Shown: positions 38,496-49,626, counted from the stretch's first letter. The stretch: DNA of 64,000 bases from Testudinibacter aquarius (GCF_004342725.1 NZ_SMCP01000008.1:1-64000), one strand, 5' to 3'. Notes: generated by a model not told the origin, from the letters alone. Program-made: numbers and translations.

Positions 38496-41273
38496 ATGTC
38501 AACTATTTTAGGGTTAGCACAATTATCCTGCCAAAATTGTGTACGCCATGTGCGCGAAGCTTTGCAGAACGTGACAGGCGCAAGTGCGGTTAAAGTCAAT
38601 TTGCACTATGCAAAAATTGAAGGCGACGTGTCAGTTTCTGCTTTAATCCAAGCAGTACAAGAGGCCGGTTATCAGGCGCAAGCCAATCCTGCTGCGACAT
38701 TTGAATTGATACTGTCCGGCTTGTCTTGCCAGCATTGCGTCAAAACCCTGGACAAAGCTTTAACCGAGTTTGATCCCAATTTGATTTACCAATTGAGCCT
38801 GACCACGTTGACGGTTTATGTCGAAGCGGTTAAGCCGGAAGTATTGATTAAACTGGTTGAAGATGTCGGTTATCAGGCACAATTATCCGCTGAGAGCGCT
38901 TCTTGCCCAAAAACTGAACTACCGTCTGCACGCAATCAGATAAAATCCGAGCCTGATTCAGCGGCGGTAGTCGAAAAAACAGTTGTAAACAAAACGGTCA
39001 ATAACAACGAAATCGCCCCACAGTCGATGGCGGAACAGCAGCAAACTACCCAGCTATTATTAAGTGGAATGACCTGTGCCAGTTGTGTATTAAAAGTCGA
39101 AAAAGCGCTGGCTGCGGTGCCTCAGGTTGAAAAAGTCAATGTCAATCTGGCTGATAACAGCGCAATCATCTATGGCACTGCATCGCAACAAGCGCTGGTA
39201 AGTGCGGTTGAACAAGCCGGTTATGTTGCAGAAATCGTTGCCGAGCAGCACCTTCGGCGAGAAAAGCAGCAGCAAAATATTACAAAAGAGATTCTCCAAC
39301 GCAAATGGCAGGCACTGATAGCGCTGGTATTCGGTTTTGCACTAATGCTCTGGGGCATGCTTTACGGTATGAGCGTAACGCAAGATTCACAATCTGCTTG
39401 GTTGGCTGTGGGGGTTGTCAGTGCGCTGGTGATGACGTTCAGTGGCGGGCATTTTTTTGTCAGCGCATGGCGTAATTTAAAACACGGCAGTGCAACAATG
39501 GACACATTGGTGGCACTCGGCACGGGGGTAGCATGGCTGTTTTCGATGGCGATTGTGCTGTTTCCGCACTTTTTCCCAGAAAATGCCCGTCATTTGTATT
39601 TTGAAGCCGGTATGATGATTATCGGGTTGGTAAACTTAGGCAAAATGTTGGAAACCAAAGCCAAACAGCGTTCTTCCCGTGCGTTGGAAAAATTACTGGA
39701 TTTAACGCCGGCTAAAGTCAGCGTGATCGAAGCCGGGCAGGAACAACAATTGCCGTTACAACAGGTAAAGTGCGGTATGTTGTTGAGCCTGAAAACCGGT
39801 GATCGTGTTGCGGTGGACGGCATGGTAGTACAAGGGCAAGGCTGGTTGGACGAATCGATGTTGAGCGGAGAACCGTTGGCAGTCAACAAAACTATAGGAG
39901 ACTTTGTCCGAGCCGGTACCCTTGTCGATAATGGCAGTTTGCGGATTGAAGCGACACAAGTCGGTGAACAAACCGTGCTTGCCAATATCATTAAATTAGT
40001 GAGGCAGGCGCAGGGTAGTAAACCCAAAATTGCGATGCTGGTCGATAAAGTTGCCGCGGTATTTGTGCCGGTGGTGGTGGTGATTGCCATTTTAGCCGCA
40101 ATCGTTTGGGCATTGTTTGGGCCCGAACCAAAACTAGCACACGCCTTGGTCGTTTTGACCACCGTGTTGATTATTGCTTGCCCTTGTGCGTTAGGGTTGG
40201 CGACACCGATGTCGGTGATTGCCTCTGTATCGCGGGCGGCGGAATTAGGCATTTTGGTGCGTGACGCCGATGCGTTGCAAAAAGCCGCTAATGTGAATGT
40301 AGTGGTGTTTGATAAAACCGGCACGCTAACCGAAGGCAAACCGAAGCTGACCGCACTTTATCCGGCAGTAGGGCAACAACAGCAAGATCTACTCTATTAC
40401 GCGGCCAGTTTGGAACAACAGGCAAATCATCCACTAGCCAAAGCGCTATTAGAATCGCCGCAAATTGATGTGGCGAATCTGGCTGAGGTTAGTGACTTTA
40501 TTACGCATAAAGGCATGGGTGTCGCCGCTAAAATTGCTGACCAAAGATTCTATTTAGGCAATGAAAAACTGTTGGCACAGCAAAATATTGCTATACCATC
40601 AGGGTTACAAAGCCAAGCAGAGCAGGAGAGTCGGGCAGGCGGTACGGTGATCTATTTGGCAAATGACACTACTTTTATTGGTTTTCTTGTGGTGAAAGAT
40701 CAATTGCGCCAAGAGAGTCAAAGTGCGGTGCAGACGCTGCGCAATAATGGTTATCGCACCATTATGTTGACCGGCGATCAAATGCAGACAGCAACGGCAG
40801 TTGCAGAGCAATTGGGGATTGATCAAGTGATTGCCGGGGTCTTGCCGCAAGGTAAAGCAGAGGCAATCCAAACCTTGCAGCAGCAAGGGTACAAAGTGGC
40901 AATGGTCGGCGATGGTATCAATGATGCGCCGGCACTGGCACAAGCCGATGTCAGCATTGCCATCGCCAGTGGTAGCGACATTGCGATTGAAACCGCAGAT
41001 TTAACCTTGATGCGGCATGGTATCGATGCAGTTTCTGATGTACTGGCACTATCACAAGCCGGAATGCGCAATATCAAACAAAATCTGTTAGGAGCGTTTA
41101 TCTATAACAGTTTAGGCATTCCGATTGCCGCTGGGTTGCTGTATCCGCTGTTCGGGATTCTGCTCAATCCGGTAGTTGCCGGTGCGGCAATGGCACTGTC
41201 GTCAATTACCGTCGTGACCAATGCCAACCGTTTATTGCGCTTCAAGCCGGTTTCGCACCCCATCCAGAAATAG
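38496..41273 (+). CDS. copA: copper-exporting P1B-type ATPase
   Basis: CopA pumps Cu(I) from the cytosol using ATP. The protein is 925 residues, long for the family because it has three N-terminal metal-binding domains: CQNC (12-15), CQHC (78-81) and CASC (194-197). Only the third has the classic GMTCASC form. Membrane helices flank the CPC ion site (IIACPCALGLATPMSV); the phosphorylation site is DKTGTLTEGKP, and VGDGINDAPAL closes the ATP domain. CueR control is evident from the promoter. The last 42 bases overlap the convergent pdxT gene. Confidence 0.97.
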   Translation: MSTILGLAQLSCQNCVRHVREALQNVTGASAVKVNLHYAKIEGDVSVSALIQAVQEAGYQAQANPAATFELILSGLSCQHCVKTLDKALTEFDPNLIYQLSLTTLTVYVEAVKPEVLIKLVEDVGYQAQLSAESASCPKTELPSARNQIKSEPDSAAVVEKTVVNKTVNNNEIAPQSMAEQQQTTQLLLSGMTCASCVLKVEKALAAVPQVEKVNVNLADNSAIIYGTASQQALVSAVEQAGYVAEIVAEQHLRREKQQQNITKEILQRKWQALIALVFGFALMLWGMLYGMSVTQDSQSAWLAVGVVSALVMTFSGGHFFVSAWRNLKHGSATMDTLVALGTGVAWLFSMAIVLFPHFFPENARHLYFEAGMMIIGLVNLGKMLETKAKQRSSRALEKLLDLTPAKVSVIEAGQEQQLPLQQVKCGMLLSLKTGDRVAVDGMVVQGQGWLDESMLSGEPLAVNKTIGDFVRAGTLVDNGSLRIEATQVGEQTVLANIIKLVRQAQGSKPKIAMLVDKVAAVFVPVVVVIAILAAIVWALFGPEPKLAHALVVLTTVLIIACPCALGLATPMSVIASVSRAAELGILVRDADALQKAANVNVVVFDKTGTLTEGKPKLTALYPAVGQQQQDLLYYAASLEQQANHPLAKALLESPQIDVANLAEVSDFITHKGMGVAAKIADQRFYLGNEKLLAQQNIAIPSGLQSQAEQESRAGGTVIYLANDTTFIGFLVVKDQLRQESQSAVQTLRNNGYRTIMLTGDQMQTATAVAEQLGIDQVIAGVLPQGKAEAIQTLQQQGYKVAMVGDGINDAPALAQADVSIAIASGSDIAIETADLTLMRHGIDAVSDVLALSQAGMRNIKQNLLGAFIYNSLGIPIAAGLLYPLFGILLNPVVAGAAMALSSITVVTNANRLLRFKPVSHPIQK

Positions 41274-41834
41274 TGCGGTAATACGCGGGTCTGTGCTTAA
41301 CTCCGGATGGAAAGCGCAGACCAGCAGATTATCTTGCCGTGCCAATACTGGACTGCCGTTGATCTCGGCCAATATTTGTACGTTATCCGACAACAGTTTA
41401 CTGATGTAAGGCGCACGAATAAAAACCGCTGGGAACGGGGTAGACAATCCGTTGATGTAAAGTGCGGTTTGAAAGCTTTGTTTTTGTCGCCCAAAGGCAT
41501 TCCGCCGCACTTGAATATCCATCAACCCCAAATGCGCCGGTTCATCGCCTTCAATGGCTTTTGCCAAGAGGATCATACCGGCGCAAGTACCAAACAGCGG
41601 TTTTCCTTCGGCCGCAAATTGGCGGATCGCCTCAATAAAACCGTAGTGCCGCATCAACTTACCGATTGTGGTGCTTTCACCACCGGGTAAGATCAAACCG
41701 TCAAGCTGCTCCAATTGTGCAACATGCTTCACTGCAACCGCAGTTGCGCCCAAAGCAGCCAGTTGCGCCATATGTTCACTGACTGCACCTTGCAGCGCCA
41801 AAACGCCGATACGACATCCGCTGTAATCTGTCAT
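41232..41834 (-). CDS. pdxT: pyridoxal phosphate synthase glutaminase subunit
   Basis: PdxT releases ammonia from glutamine for PdxS. It has 200 residues from the ATG at 41834, which overlaps the pdxS stop as TAATG. The nucleophile is in FGTCAGMILL and the His-Glu pair in AFHPELSTDP; PGGESTTIGKL is also conserved. Its 3' end overlaps copA by 42 bp on the opposite strand. Confidence 0.96.
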   Translation of the reverse strand: MTDYSGCRIGVLALQGAVSEHMAQLAALGATAVAVKHVAQLEQLDGLILPGGESTTIGKLMRHYGFIEAIRQFAAEGKPLFGTCAGMILLAKAIEGDEPAHLGLMDIQVRRNAFGRQKQSFQTALYINGLSTPFPAVFIRAPYISKLLSDNVQILAEINGSPVLARQDNLLVCAFHPELSTDPRITALFLDGVRNRLEAQ

Positions 41835-42721
41835 TACCAACCTCGCTCTTGCATTCTTTCCGTCGGTAACAATTTGGCAATATCCAGCCCTTTCATCGCA
41901 CTGCCCAGCTCTTCGGATAAGCGAGCAATACGATCATAATCTTGATAATAGGTTGTTGCTTGCACAATTGCCTGCGCAAATTTTTCCGGATTTTCTGATT
42001 TAAAAATACCGGAACCGACAAAAACACCGTCAGCACCCAGCTCCATCATCAATGCAGCATCAGCTGGCGTAGCAACACCGCCGGCAGCAAAATTAACCAC
42101 CGGTAATTTGCCTAATTGTTTAATTTGCAATAACAGTTCAAACGGTGCGCCTAACAGTTTGGCTTCGGTCATCAGCTCGTCATGATTCATCGCCACGACT
42201 TTGCGCAGTTGTGCATTAACTTTTCGCATATGCCGCACCGCTTCCACAATATTGCCGGTACCCGGTTCGCCTTTGGTGCGCAACATCGCCGCCCCTTCAC
42301 CAATCCGACGCAATGCTTCACCCAGATCACGACAGCCACAAACAAACGGCACGGTATAGTCACTTTTCAGCAAATGAAACTCTTCATCTGCAGGGGTCAG
42401 CACTTCACTTTCATCAATATAATCAACGCCCATTGCTTCCAAAATGCGTGCTTCGGTAATATGTCCAATACGCGCTTTGGCCATCACTGGAATTGAAACC
42501 GCAGCCATCACCTCTTTCACGATTTTTGGATTTGCCATCCGAGCAACACCGCCAGCCGCACGAATATCGGACGGCACTCGCTCCAAAGCCATCACAGCAA
42601 CCGCACCAGCCGCCTCGGCAATCCGCGCTTGCTCCGCATTGACTACATCCATGATCACACCGCCTTTTTGCATTTGAGCCATACCACGTTTCACCACATC
42701 ACTGCCTAATACTTTATTCAT
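41834..42721 (-). CDS. pdxS: pyridoxal 5'-phosphate synthase subunit PdxS
   Basis: PdxS condenses ribose 5-phosphate, glyceraldehyde 3-phosphate and ammonia into PLP. It has 295 residues from ATG 42721 (AGGAGA upstream). The active lysines are within [12 protein letters not shown] and a downstream segment; the phosphate site includes [20 protein letters not shown]. It is coupled to pdxT and divergent from a MocR-type regulator, the usual arrangement. Confidence 0.97.
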   Translation of the reverse strand: MNKVLGSDVVKRGMAQMQKGGVIMDVVNAEQARIAEAAGAVAVMALERVPSDIRAAGGVARMANPKIVKEVMAAVSIPVMAKARIGHITEARILEAMGVDYIDESEVLTPADEEFHLLKSDYTVPFVCGCRDLGEALRRIGEGAAMLRTKGEPGTGNIVEAVRHMRKVNAQLRKVVAMNHDELMTEAKLLGAPFELLLQIKQLGKLPVVNFAAGGVATPADAALMMELGADGVFVGSGIFKSENPEKFAQAIVQATTYYQDYDRIARLSEELGSAMKGLDIAKLLPTERMQERGW

Positions 42722-42763
42722 TTTGAAATTTCTCCTGTTTATATAAAAACGATTCTTCAGCCA

Positions 42764-42827
42764 AATATTAACAGCCCCTATTTTCTGTAATTTAGATATG
42801 ATTAAAAGTATCAGTTTTGTTAATATT
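42764..42827. promoter_or_regulatory. pdxST-pdxR intergenic inverted repeat
   Basis: AATATTAAC (42764-42772) and GTTAATATT (42819-42827) are exact complements about 46 bp apart within the 161-bp divergent promoter region. This is a candidate binding pair for the MocR regulator, although family sites are often direct repeats. Confidence 0.35.
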
Positions 42828-42882
42828 AATGAGGTCAGTTTCAACATTCAGAATAACTGTAAAAACAACCATAAGAAGAATA

Positions 42883-44331
42883 ATGATGCCAACATTACAG
42901 CAAAACGCATTTCAACATATGGCTTTTGCATTGAATAAAGCGGAAAAAGAGCCTTTATATTCACAGCTATATCAACAAATTAAACAGCAAATCAGTTGTG
43001 GGCGCTTGGTGTATGGTGAAAAATTACCGTCAAAACGCAAAATTGCCGATTATCTGAACATCAGTCAAAGTACGGTCGAAAATGCCTATGGTCAGCTGTT
43101 GGCAGAAGGCTATATTGAAGCCAAAGCACGCTGTGGTTTTTTTGTCAGTTTTCAAGCCGAGCAGTTTGCATTGAGCAATCAAGCAACTCAGCCTCAAACA
43201 GCAAGCAAGGCCTCGCAACATTTCCGCTATGATTTTAATCCGGATCAAGTGGATATGGCGCACTTTCCTTTTGCACGCATGAAGAAACAGGTCAAGAAAC
43301 TATGGGATCAAGCCAGCCGAATTTTGTCCAGCCAAAGTGAAAAACCGGGCGAAATTGTTTTACGCGAGCAGATTCGTGACTATCTTTATGCTTCCAGAGG
43401 GGTAAGTTGCAGCATTGATCAGATTATTATCGGTGCGGGGGTAGAAACCTGTATTAGCCAACTGATTTTGTTGTTCGATCACCTTTATCCCGAGCAATGC
43501 GTAAACTATGCGATGGAGCAATATGGCTATCCGATGGTGGCGCAATTGCTGCGGGTGTTTAATAAAAATCTGATACGATTGCCACTGACTGATGAGAACC
43601 TCAAAGTGGATTTTCAACGCTTACTACAAAGTGCGGTCAATGTTTTTTATGTGACGCCGTCACATCAATATCCCTATGGTTCGGTGTTATCCATCAACGA
43701 ACGTTTGCAACTGTTACAATGGGCGAACCAGCAAGCGGATCGCTATATTATTGAAGATGATTACGATAGTGAGTTTCGTTATAAAGGCAAACCGATTCCG
43801 GCTTTACAGCAGTTGGATAACCTTATGACAGAGCAGGGCAAAGTGATCTATTTGGGGTCGTTTTCCAAATTATTAATGCCATCGTTGCGAATGACGTTTA
43901 TGGTGCTTCCACAGCAACTCTTACCGATTTATAACCGCACTTGTGGTTTGTTCAACTCTACTGTGCCGCGCTTAAACCAATATTTGATCGCCCAATTTAT
44001 GCAATCCGGTGAGTTTGAGAAACATATTCATCGAATGCGAACGCATTATCGCAAAAAAATGGAACTGCTGTGTCAGCTGTTGCAACCTTATACCAATTAT
44101 ATCCGTTATTATGGCGAACAGTCTGGGTTTTATCTGCTATTAGATTTATATACCGAAACCCGTTCGCTTGCACAATTACAGACTTTAGCTGCCAACGTGG
44201 GGATCAAGCTGTATCCGCTGCCCGATAGCGATAAAAAATACTTTTCGTTAGGTTTTGGTAATTTAAGTCAGCAGCAACTGCAACAAGCTATTCCTTTGTT
44301 AATGCACACATGGGGCTACGTTGATGTTTAG
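42883..44331 (+). CDS. pdxR: MocR-family regulator of PLP synthesis (PdxR-like)
   Basis: This is a GntR-type winged helix (about 15-85, with KRKIADYLNISQSTVENAYG) fused to an aminotransferase-like PLP-binding domain. The PLP lysine is expected in LGSFSKLLMPSLRM, and IIEDDYDSEFRYKGKPIPAL is the preceding conserved block. It has 482 residues, normal for MocR. The divergent position beside pdxS supports a PdxR role: activate pdxST when PLP is scarce. The start is one of two adjacent ATGs. Its stop overlaps recN by four bases. Confidence 0.9.
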   Translation: MMPTLQQNAFQHMAFALNKAEKEPLYSQLYQQIKQQISCGRLVYGEKLPSKRKIADYLNISQSTVENAYGQLLAEGYIEAKARCGFFVSFQAEQFALSNQATQPQTASKASQHFRYDFNPDQVDMAHFPFARMKKQVKKLWDQASRILSSQSEKPGEIVLREQIRDYLYASRGVSCSIDQIIIGAGVETCISQLILLFDHLYPEQCVNYAMEQYGYPMVAQLLRVFNKNLIRLPLTDENLKVDFQRLLQSAVNVFYVTPSHQYPYGSVLSINERLQLLQWANQQADRYIIEDDYDSEFRYKGKPIPALQQLDNLMTEQGKVIYLGSFSKLLMPSLRMTFMVLPQQLLPIYNRTCGLFNSTVPRLNQYLIAQFMQSGEFEKHIHRMRTHYRKKMELLCQLLQPYTNYIRYYGEQSGFYLLLDLYTETRSLAQLQTLAANVGIKLYPLPDSDKKYFSLGFGNLSQQQLQQAIPLLMHTWGYVDV

Positions 44332-46004
44332 CTGGCCAGTTTCAGTAACTCTTTAGCATTCGCCAATGTGGTAGTAGTTACCTCACTGCCGCTAAGCAAT
44401 CGAGAAAGAGCATAAACCCGCTCTTTGTTATCAAGTGCGGCCATTTCGGTTATTGTTGTGCCGTCTTGGGTTGATTTTTGTACGCTGAAATGCTGATGTC
44501 CGTAAGCGGCAACTTGTGGTAAATGGGTGACACACAAAATTTGGCATTTTTGTGCCAGCTGGCGCATCAGTTTACCGACAACCGTGGCGGTTGCGCCGCT
44601 GATGCCGACATCAACTTCATCGAAAACGAGAGTAGGGGTCGCCAATTTATCGGCAGTCAGCACCTGAATCGCTAATGCAATGCGCGAAAGTTCGCCACCG
44701 GAGGCAATTTTAGCCAACGGTTGCGATAACTGTCCCAAGTTGCTGCGTAACATAAACACGATCTCGTCGGCACCCAATACACTGATACTGTCCGGATTAT
44801 GTTTAACCACCACTTCAAATTCAGCATTTTCCATCGCCAATTGTTTAATCAATGCAGTGATTTGTTCAGATAGTTTTTGTGCACCCTGTAAACGGGATTG
44901 GTGTAGCGTCTGGCTGATCTGAGTTAACTCTGATACCGCACTTTCAAGCTGTTGCTGCAGTTGTTGCTCTTCGGCACTGATGTCTGTTAAATTTGCCAAT
45001 TGCTGTTTTAATTCAGCGTGATGCCGGTGTAATTGTTCGGGGCTGATATGGTGTTTTTTAGCTAATTGTAATGCAGTGCCTAACCGTTGTTCCACTTCAG
45101 CCAACAAATAGGGATCCTGCTCGATTTCTGAAGTCAGGGTTTGCAATTCGGAGGAAGCCTCCTGTACTTGGATCAGTGCCTCTTGCAACAGACTTGCTAA
45201 ATTATGATATTGTCCGTTCAACTGTGATAACTCTTCACAGTAACGCTCTGCTTTATTTAACATCGCTTCAATATTTACTGTTTCATTGTCGCTGAGCAGC
45301 ATACCGATTGACTGTGACAGTTGGGTAATCTGTTCTGCGTTTGCCAGACAACGCTGTTGTTGCTCTAACTGCAAATATTCATCAGGTTGCAAATTAAATT
45401 CATTCAGTTCTTCCACTTGGTATTGCAAGAGTTGTTTTTTGGCTTCATTTTCCGCTAATTGCTGCTGAAATTGTTTCAGTTGCTGTTTTGCCTGTTTCCA
45501 GTGCTGATATGCTTGCGCCATCTGCTGCAATGATGCTTGGTTATGGCAAAACTGATCCAACAGTAGCAACTGCTCTTCACTTTTTAATAAGCGCTGTGAA
45601 CTGTGTTGCCCGTTGATTTGAATCAGCAACGCCCCCAACTCACGCAGTTGTGCCGCTGGAACCGGACAGTTATTGATAAACGCTTTCGAGCGACCATCAT
45701 TGCGGATCACACGACGCAACGTACAACATTTCGGTGTATCCATATCTTCCAGTTCATGTTGCTGTAGCCATGTTAAAGCAGGAGAATTATTACTGAGCTG
45801 AAAAGTGGCTCTGATCTCGCCACGCTCTTGCCCATGACGGATCATACTGCTCTCGACTCGCTCCCCCAGACACAGTCCTAGCGCATCCATTGCAATGGAT
45901 TTTCCAGCCCCGGTTTCACCCGTGATCACACTCATTCCGGCCTGCAGCGCCAAATCGAGCTGATTAACGATAGCAAAATTATTAATATTTAGATGGGTCA
46001 ACAT
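44328..46004 (-). CDS. recN: DNA repair protein RecN
   Basis: RecN is an SMC-like ATPase that gathers broken DNA ends for recombination. It has 558 residues. Walker A is GETGAGKSIAMDAL (from about residue 30), the ABC signature is in KIASGGELSRIALAI and Walker B in TLVFDEVDVGISG; long Gln/Leu-rich coiled coils lie between. Two LexA boxes directly upstream make this a strongly SOS-regulated gene. Confidence 0.97.
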   Translation of the reverse strand: MLTHLNINNFAIVNQLDLALQAGMSVITGETGAGKSIAMDALGLCLGERVESSMIRHGQERGEIRATFQLSNNSPALTWLQQHELEDMDTPKCCTLRRVIRNDGRSKAFINNCPVPAAQLRELGALLIQINGQHSSQRLLKSEEQLLLLDQFCHNQASLQQMAQAYQHWKQAKQQLKQFQQQLAENEAKKQLLQYQVEELNEFNLQPDEYLQLEQQQRCLANAEQITQLSQSIGMLLSDNETVNIEAMLNKAERYCEELSQLNGQYHNLASLLQEALIQVQEASSELQTLTSEIEQDPYLLAEVEQRLGTALQLAKKHHISPEQLHRHHAELKQQLANLTDISAEEQQLQQQLESAVSELTQISQTLHQSRLQGAQKLSEQITALIKQLAMENAEFEVVVKHNPDSISVLGADEIVFMLRSNLGQLSQPLAKIASGGELSRIALAIQVLTADKLATPTLVFDEVDVGISGATATVVGKLMRQLAQKCQILCVTHLPQVAAYGHQHFSVQKSTQDGTTITEMAALDNKERVYALSRLLSGSEVTTTTLANAKELLKLAS

Positions 46005-46030
46005 GGCAAGCCTCAGACTTCAAGATAATA

Positions 46031-46046
46031 CTGGTTATTCATACAG
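46031..46046. promoter_or_regulatory. LexA box 1 of recN
   Basis: CTGGTTATTCATACAG fits CTG-N10-CAG, 27 bp before the recN start codon. Confidence 0.8.
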
Positions 46047-46057
46047 TAAATATAATA

Positions 46058-46073
46058 CTGTTTTTTTATACAG
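46058..46073. promoter_or_regulatory. LexA box 2 of recN
   Basis: CTGTTTTTTTATACAG fits the LexA pattern, and 11 bp separate the two boxes. E. coli recN also has more than one box, giving tight repression. Confidence 0.85.
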
Positions 46074-46191
46074 TAAAGTACTTTTTTTAGGTTATTTGAT
46101 AAAACCGCACTTGAGAGGGGGAGAACAACAGGCTCTAAGGCTAATAATAAAAAAATCCCGCCACTTGGGTGACGAGATCTGCTGGAATGAT

Positions 46192-46215
46192 ACCGCACTT
46201 TAATCAAAGTGCGGT
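46192..46215 (-). terminator. inverted uptake-signal terminator after pta
   Basis: ACCGCACTT (46192-46200) and AAGTGCGGT (46207-46215) flank a six-base loop, just past the pta stop. Confidence 0.7.
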
Positions 46216-46222
46216 TAGACAG

Positions 46223-48361
46223 TTACTGTTGTGTTGCTTGAATAGCAGTTAAGGCAATGGTGTAAACAATGTCATCAACCAACGCACCACGTGACAGATC
46301 GTTGACTGGTTTACGCATACCTTGCAGCATTGGGCCGATAGAAACTAAGTCGGCAGAGCGTTGTACTGCTTTATAGGTGGTGTTTCCGGTGTTCAAATCC
46401 GGGAAGATAAACACAGTGGCTTTACCGGCAACCGGTGAGTTCGGCGCTTTGGAGCGAGCCACATCTTCCATCACCGCCGCATCATATTGTAACGGACCAT
46501 CGATAATCAGATCAGGCCGTTTTTCTTGTGCCAAGCGGGTAGCTTCACGCACTTTATCCACATCAGAACCTTGACCGGAAGAACCGGTAGAGTAGGAGAT
46601 CATCGCGACTTTCGGCGCAATGCCAAAGGCTTTGGCTGAATCGGCAGATTGAATCGCAATTTCAGCCAATTGTTCTGCAGTTGGATCCGGATTGACCGCA
46701 CAGTCACCATAAACCAAGACTTGATCCGGCAGTAACATAAAGAAAATTGAAGATACAATTGAGTTGCCCGGTGCAGTTTTAATAATCTGCATTGGTGGAC
46801 GAATAGTGTTTGCTGTGGTGTGAACCGCACCAGAAACCAAGCCGTCAACTTCGCCAGATTCCAACATCATCGTGCCCAGGACTACGTTATCTTGCAATTG
46901 CTCTTCGGCAACCACTTCGGTCATGCCTTTGTTTTTACGCAGTTCAACTAAGCGTGCAACATAGTTTTGACGCACCATTTTAGGGTCAATAATGGTGATG
47001 CCTTTGCCTAACTGCACCCCTTGTGATTCAGCAACACGGTTTACCTCTTCTGGGCTTGCCAGTAAAATACATTCCGCAATTCCGCGCTCGGCACAAATAG
47101 CGGCAGCTCTAACCGTACGTGGCTCATCGCCCTCCGGCAACACAATCCGTTTTTTGGCACTGCGCGCCAATTCAGTCAATTGATAGCGGAATGCCGGCGG
47201 TGACAGACGACGTAAACGAGGCGAAGTACCGACCAAGCTGTCGATGAACTGGGCATTATATTGCTCACTGGTGAACTGTTTAATGGTTTCAATCCGTTCT
47301 GCATCGTCCGGTGGTACTTCCAAATTAAAACTTTGCAAATTGAGTGAAGTTTGCCAAGTGTTGCCTTCTACGCGGATGACCGGCAGGCCGGTTTCAAAGG
47401 CTTGCTGACATAACTTACTGATTTGATTATCGATTTTATAACCACCCGTCAGTACTAATGCCCCGATTTTCACCCCGTTCATAGCCGCCAACGCAGCTGC
47501 CACCAAAACATCCGGACGGTCGGCTGAAGTCACCAACAAGCTACCCGCACGGAAATGTTCCACCATATTTGGCAAGCTGCGAGCGCAGAAGGTGATGCCG
47601 TTGATACGACGGGTTTTGATTTCCCCTTCATAAATCACATGCGCATTCAAATGCTTAGCAATATCAATCGCACGTGTTGCGATCAGCTCCGCATTCCAAG
47701 GAATGCTGGCAATGAGTGACAATGGACTTTTGGAGAACAGGTGACGAACTTCGTTAATTGAACTTTCGTTCTCTTTGAAAGACTCAAATATTTCGCTGAG
47801 ATCTGGACGGGTGCGTCCACTTTGGTCGACCGGCGCATTAAATTTATTGACTACAACCCCTAATAAATTCGGATTGTTGCGCCCACCAAAACTGCTTGCT
47901 GTCGCTTCAAGACGTTCAATCAGCTGACTCGGAGTATCGGTGCCCGGTGCGGCAACTAATATAATTTCAGCATCTAACGCTTGTGAAATTTCATAGTTTA
48001 CCCCAGTGGCATACGCACTTTTACTAGTTGGAATTAAACCTTCGACAATGATCAGTTCGTTTTTAGCACTTAATTGCTGATGACGTGCCACAATTTTTTC
48101 TAACAGAATATCCGATTGATTTTGACCAATCAGGTATTCCGCTTCACTCAGCATAATCGGTTCGGCGATATCCAAAGTTGAGCTACTGCGTAAAATTGAG
48201 GTAGTACGGTCAATTTTATCTTCTCCGCTGCTCGGTTGCGAAATCGGTTTCATAAACCCAATTTTGGCGCCTTTTTGTTCTAGTGCATGCACCAGACCCA
48301 AGCTGACACTGGTTAAACCGACGCCGGCACTGACTGGGATTAAAATGATAGTACGGGACAT
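46223..48361 (-). CDS. pta: phosphate acetyltransferase
   Basis: Pta interconverts acetyl-CoA and acetyl phosphate. The 712-residue protein is the long enterobacterial type: an N-terminal DRTGG/P-loop-like regulatory region (starting [18 protein letters not shown]), then the catalytic PTA domain with [18 protein letters not shown] and [18 protein letters not shown]. It follows ackA on the same strand; a perfect hairpin lies in the 59-bp gap. Confidence 0.97.
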   Translation of the reverse strand: MSRTIILIPVSAGVGLTSVSLGLVHALEQKGAKIGFMKPISQPSSGEDKIDRTTSILRSSSTLDIAEPIMLSEAEYLIGQNQSDILLEKIVARHQQLSAKNELIIVEGLIPTSKSAYATGVNYEISQALDAEIILVAAPGTDTPSQLIERLEATASSFGGRNNPNLLGVVVNKFNAPVDQSGRTRPDLSEIFESFKENESSINEVRHLFSKSPLSLIASIPWNAELIATRAIDIAKHLNAHVIYEGEIKTRRINGITFCARSLPNMVEHFRAGSLLVTSADRPDVLVAAALAAMNGVKIGALVLTGGYKIDNQISKLCQQAFETGLPVIRVEGNTWQTSLNLQSFNLEVPPDDAERIETIKQFTSEQYNAQFIDSLVGTSPRLRRLSPPAFRYQLTELARSAKKRIVLPEGDEPRTVRAAAICAERGIAECILLASPEEVNRVAESQGVQLGKGITIIDPKMVRQNYVARLVELRKNKGMTEVVAEEQLQDNVVLGTMMLESGEVDGLVSGAVHTTANTIRPPMQIIKTAPGNSIVSSIFFMLLPDQVLVYGDCAVNPDPTAEQLAEIAIQSADSAKAFGIAPKVAMISYSTGSSGQGSDVDKVREATRLAQEKRPDLIIDGPLQYDAAVMEDVARSKAPNSPVAGKATVFIFPDLNTGNTTYKAVQRSADLVSIGPMLQGMRKPVNDLSRGALVDDIVYTIALTAIQATQQ

Positions 48362-48391
48362 AATAAAGCCTTTTAAATGATCGAATGAAAA

Positions 48392-48410
48392 CTGCCGACT
48401 AGGTCGGCAG
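48392..48410 (-). terminator. intercistronic hairpin between ackA and pta
   Basis: CTGCCGAC-CTA-GTCGGCAG (minus-strand reading) is a perfect 8-bp stem followed by TTTT. It could partly terminate ackA transcripts or stabilise their 3' ends. Confidence 0.6.
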
Positions 48411-48420
48411 TAGAGATATT

Positions 48421-49626
48421 TTATTTTACTGCTAAACGGGCAGTATCTTGGGCAATAACCAATTCTTCATTGGTTGGAATCACCAAAGAAACAGGGGAGT
48501 TGTCGCTGGTGATTTTACCGGATTTGCCGAAACGTGCCGCTAAGTTGCGTTCTTGATCCAATTCATAGCCAAACAGTTTCAAGTGCGCTAAGGTTAACTC
48601 GCGGATCAACGCAGAGTTTTCACCAATGCCGCCGGTAAATACCACTGCATCCAAACGCTCACCAATAACCGCCATATAAGAACCGATATATTTGGCAAGA
48701 CGGTAGCTGTAAACATCAATCGCACGCTTCGCATCCTCTTTGGCTTGGTAGTTATCTTCCGCATAACGACAATCGCTGGTGACTTCGGTCAAGCCCAATA
48801 AACCGGATTTTTTGGTTAATGTGGTTTCGATCTCTTCCATTTTCATCCCTAGCGTATTGTATAGATAGAAAATGATTGCAGGATCGATGTCGCCGGAACG
48901 CGTTCCCATTACCAAACCTTCCAACGGGGTAAGACCCATGGAGGTGTCGATACATTCACCGTGACGAATCGCAGCAACCGAGCCGCCGTTGCCTAAATGG
49001 CAGGTGATCACATTGACTTTGTCCGCCGGAATATTCAATTCTTTCGCTACTTCGCGACTGACATAGTAATGGCTGGTACCGTGTGCGCCGTAGCGACGAA
49101 CGCCGTGTTCTTTATATAGAGAATAAGGCAGGGCATATAAGTAAGCCTCTTGCGGCATCGTTTGGTGGAAAGCGGTGTCGAAAACAGCGACATTTTTTGT
49201 TTTCAATTCCGGGAAAGCTTTAAAAGCTTCTTCAATACCGATTAAATGTGCCGGATTATGCAGTGGTGCAAATTGTGCGGCATTACGGATACCTTCGATA
49301 ACGCTGTCATTGATCAACGTAGAGCGGGTAAACTGCTCGCCACCGTGGACAATACGGTGTCCGATCGCAACAATACTTTCTTTTAATCCTGCGTCTTGTG
49401 GTAAAATCTGGTTCACGATAAAGTCCAGCGCTTCGCTATGTGCTGCGCCGGCGCCCAAATCGGCATTCCCTTTTTCACCGTTCAGTTTCCATTTGATACG
49501 CGCATCATCCAAATGAAACGCTTCCGCCAAACCAGACAATTTTTCATCGCCGGATTGAGGATCCAAAATCGCAAATTTTAAAGATGAGCTGCCGCAATTG
49601 AGCACCAGGATCAAGTTTTGTGACAT
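48421..49626 (-). CDS. ackA: acetate kinase
   Basis: AckA makes ATP and acetate from acetyl phosphate. It has 401 residues from ATG 49626; the N-terminus [20 protein letters not shown] is the typical signature, and [11 protein letters not shown] and [12 protein letters not shown] are conserved. Starts further upstream would add an unlikely leader. With pta it forms the standard acetate overflow pair; yfbV is divergent, as in E. coli. Confidence 0.97.
   Translation of the reverse strand: MSQNLILVLNCGSSSLKFAILDPQSGDEKLSGLAEAFHLDDARIKWKLNGEKGNADLGAGAAHSEALDFIVNQILPQDAGLKESIVAIGHRIVHGGEQFTRSTLINDSVIEGIRNAAQFAPLHNPAHLIGIEEAFKAFPELKTKNVAVFDTAFHQTMPQEAYLYALPYSLYKEHGVRRYGAHGTSHYYVSREVAKELNIPADKVNVITCHLGNGGSVAAIRHGECIDTSMGLTPLEGLVMGTRSGDIDPAIIFYLYNTLGMKMEEIETTLTKKSGLLGLTEVTSDCRYAEDNYQAKEDAKRAIDVYSYRLAKYIGSYMAVIGERLDAVVFTGGIGENSALIRELTLAHLKLFGYELDQERNLAARFGKSGKITSDNSPVSLVIPTNEELVIAQDTARLAVK

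Noticed and set aside
39590-40339. 249-codon open frame on the minus strand inside copA
   Set aside because: It lies wholly within a well-supported gene, is low in aromatic residues and Thr/Ser-rich as expected for an antisense shadow.
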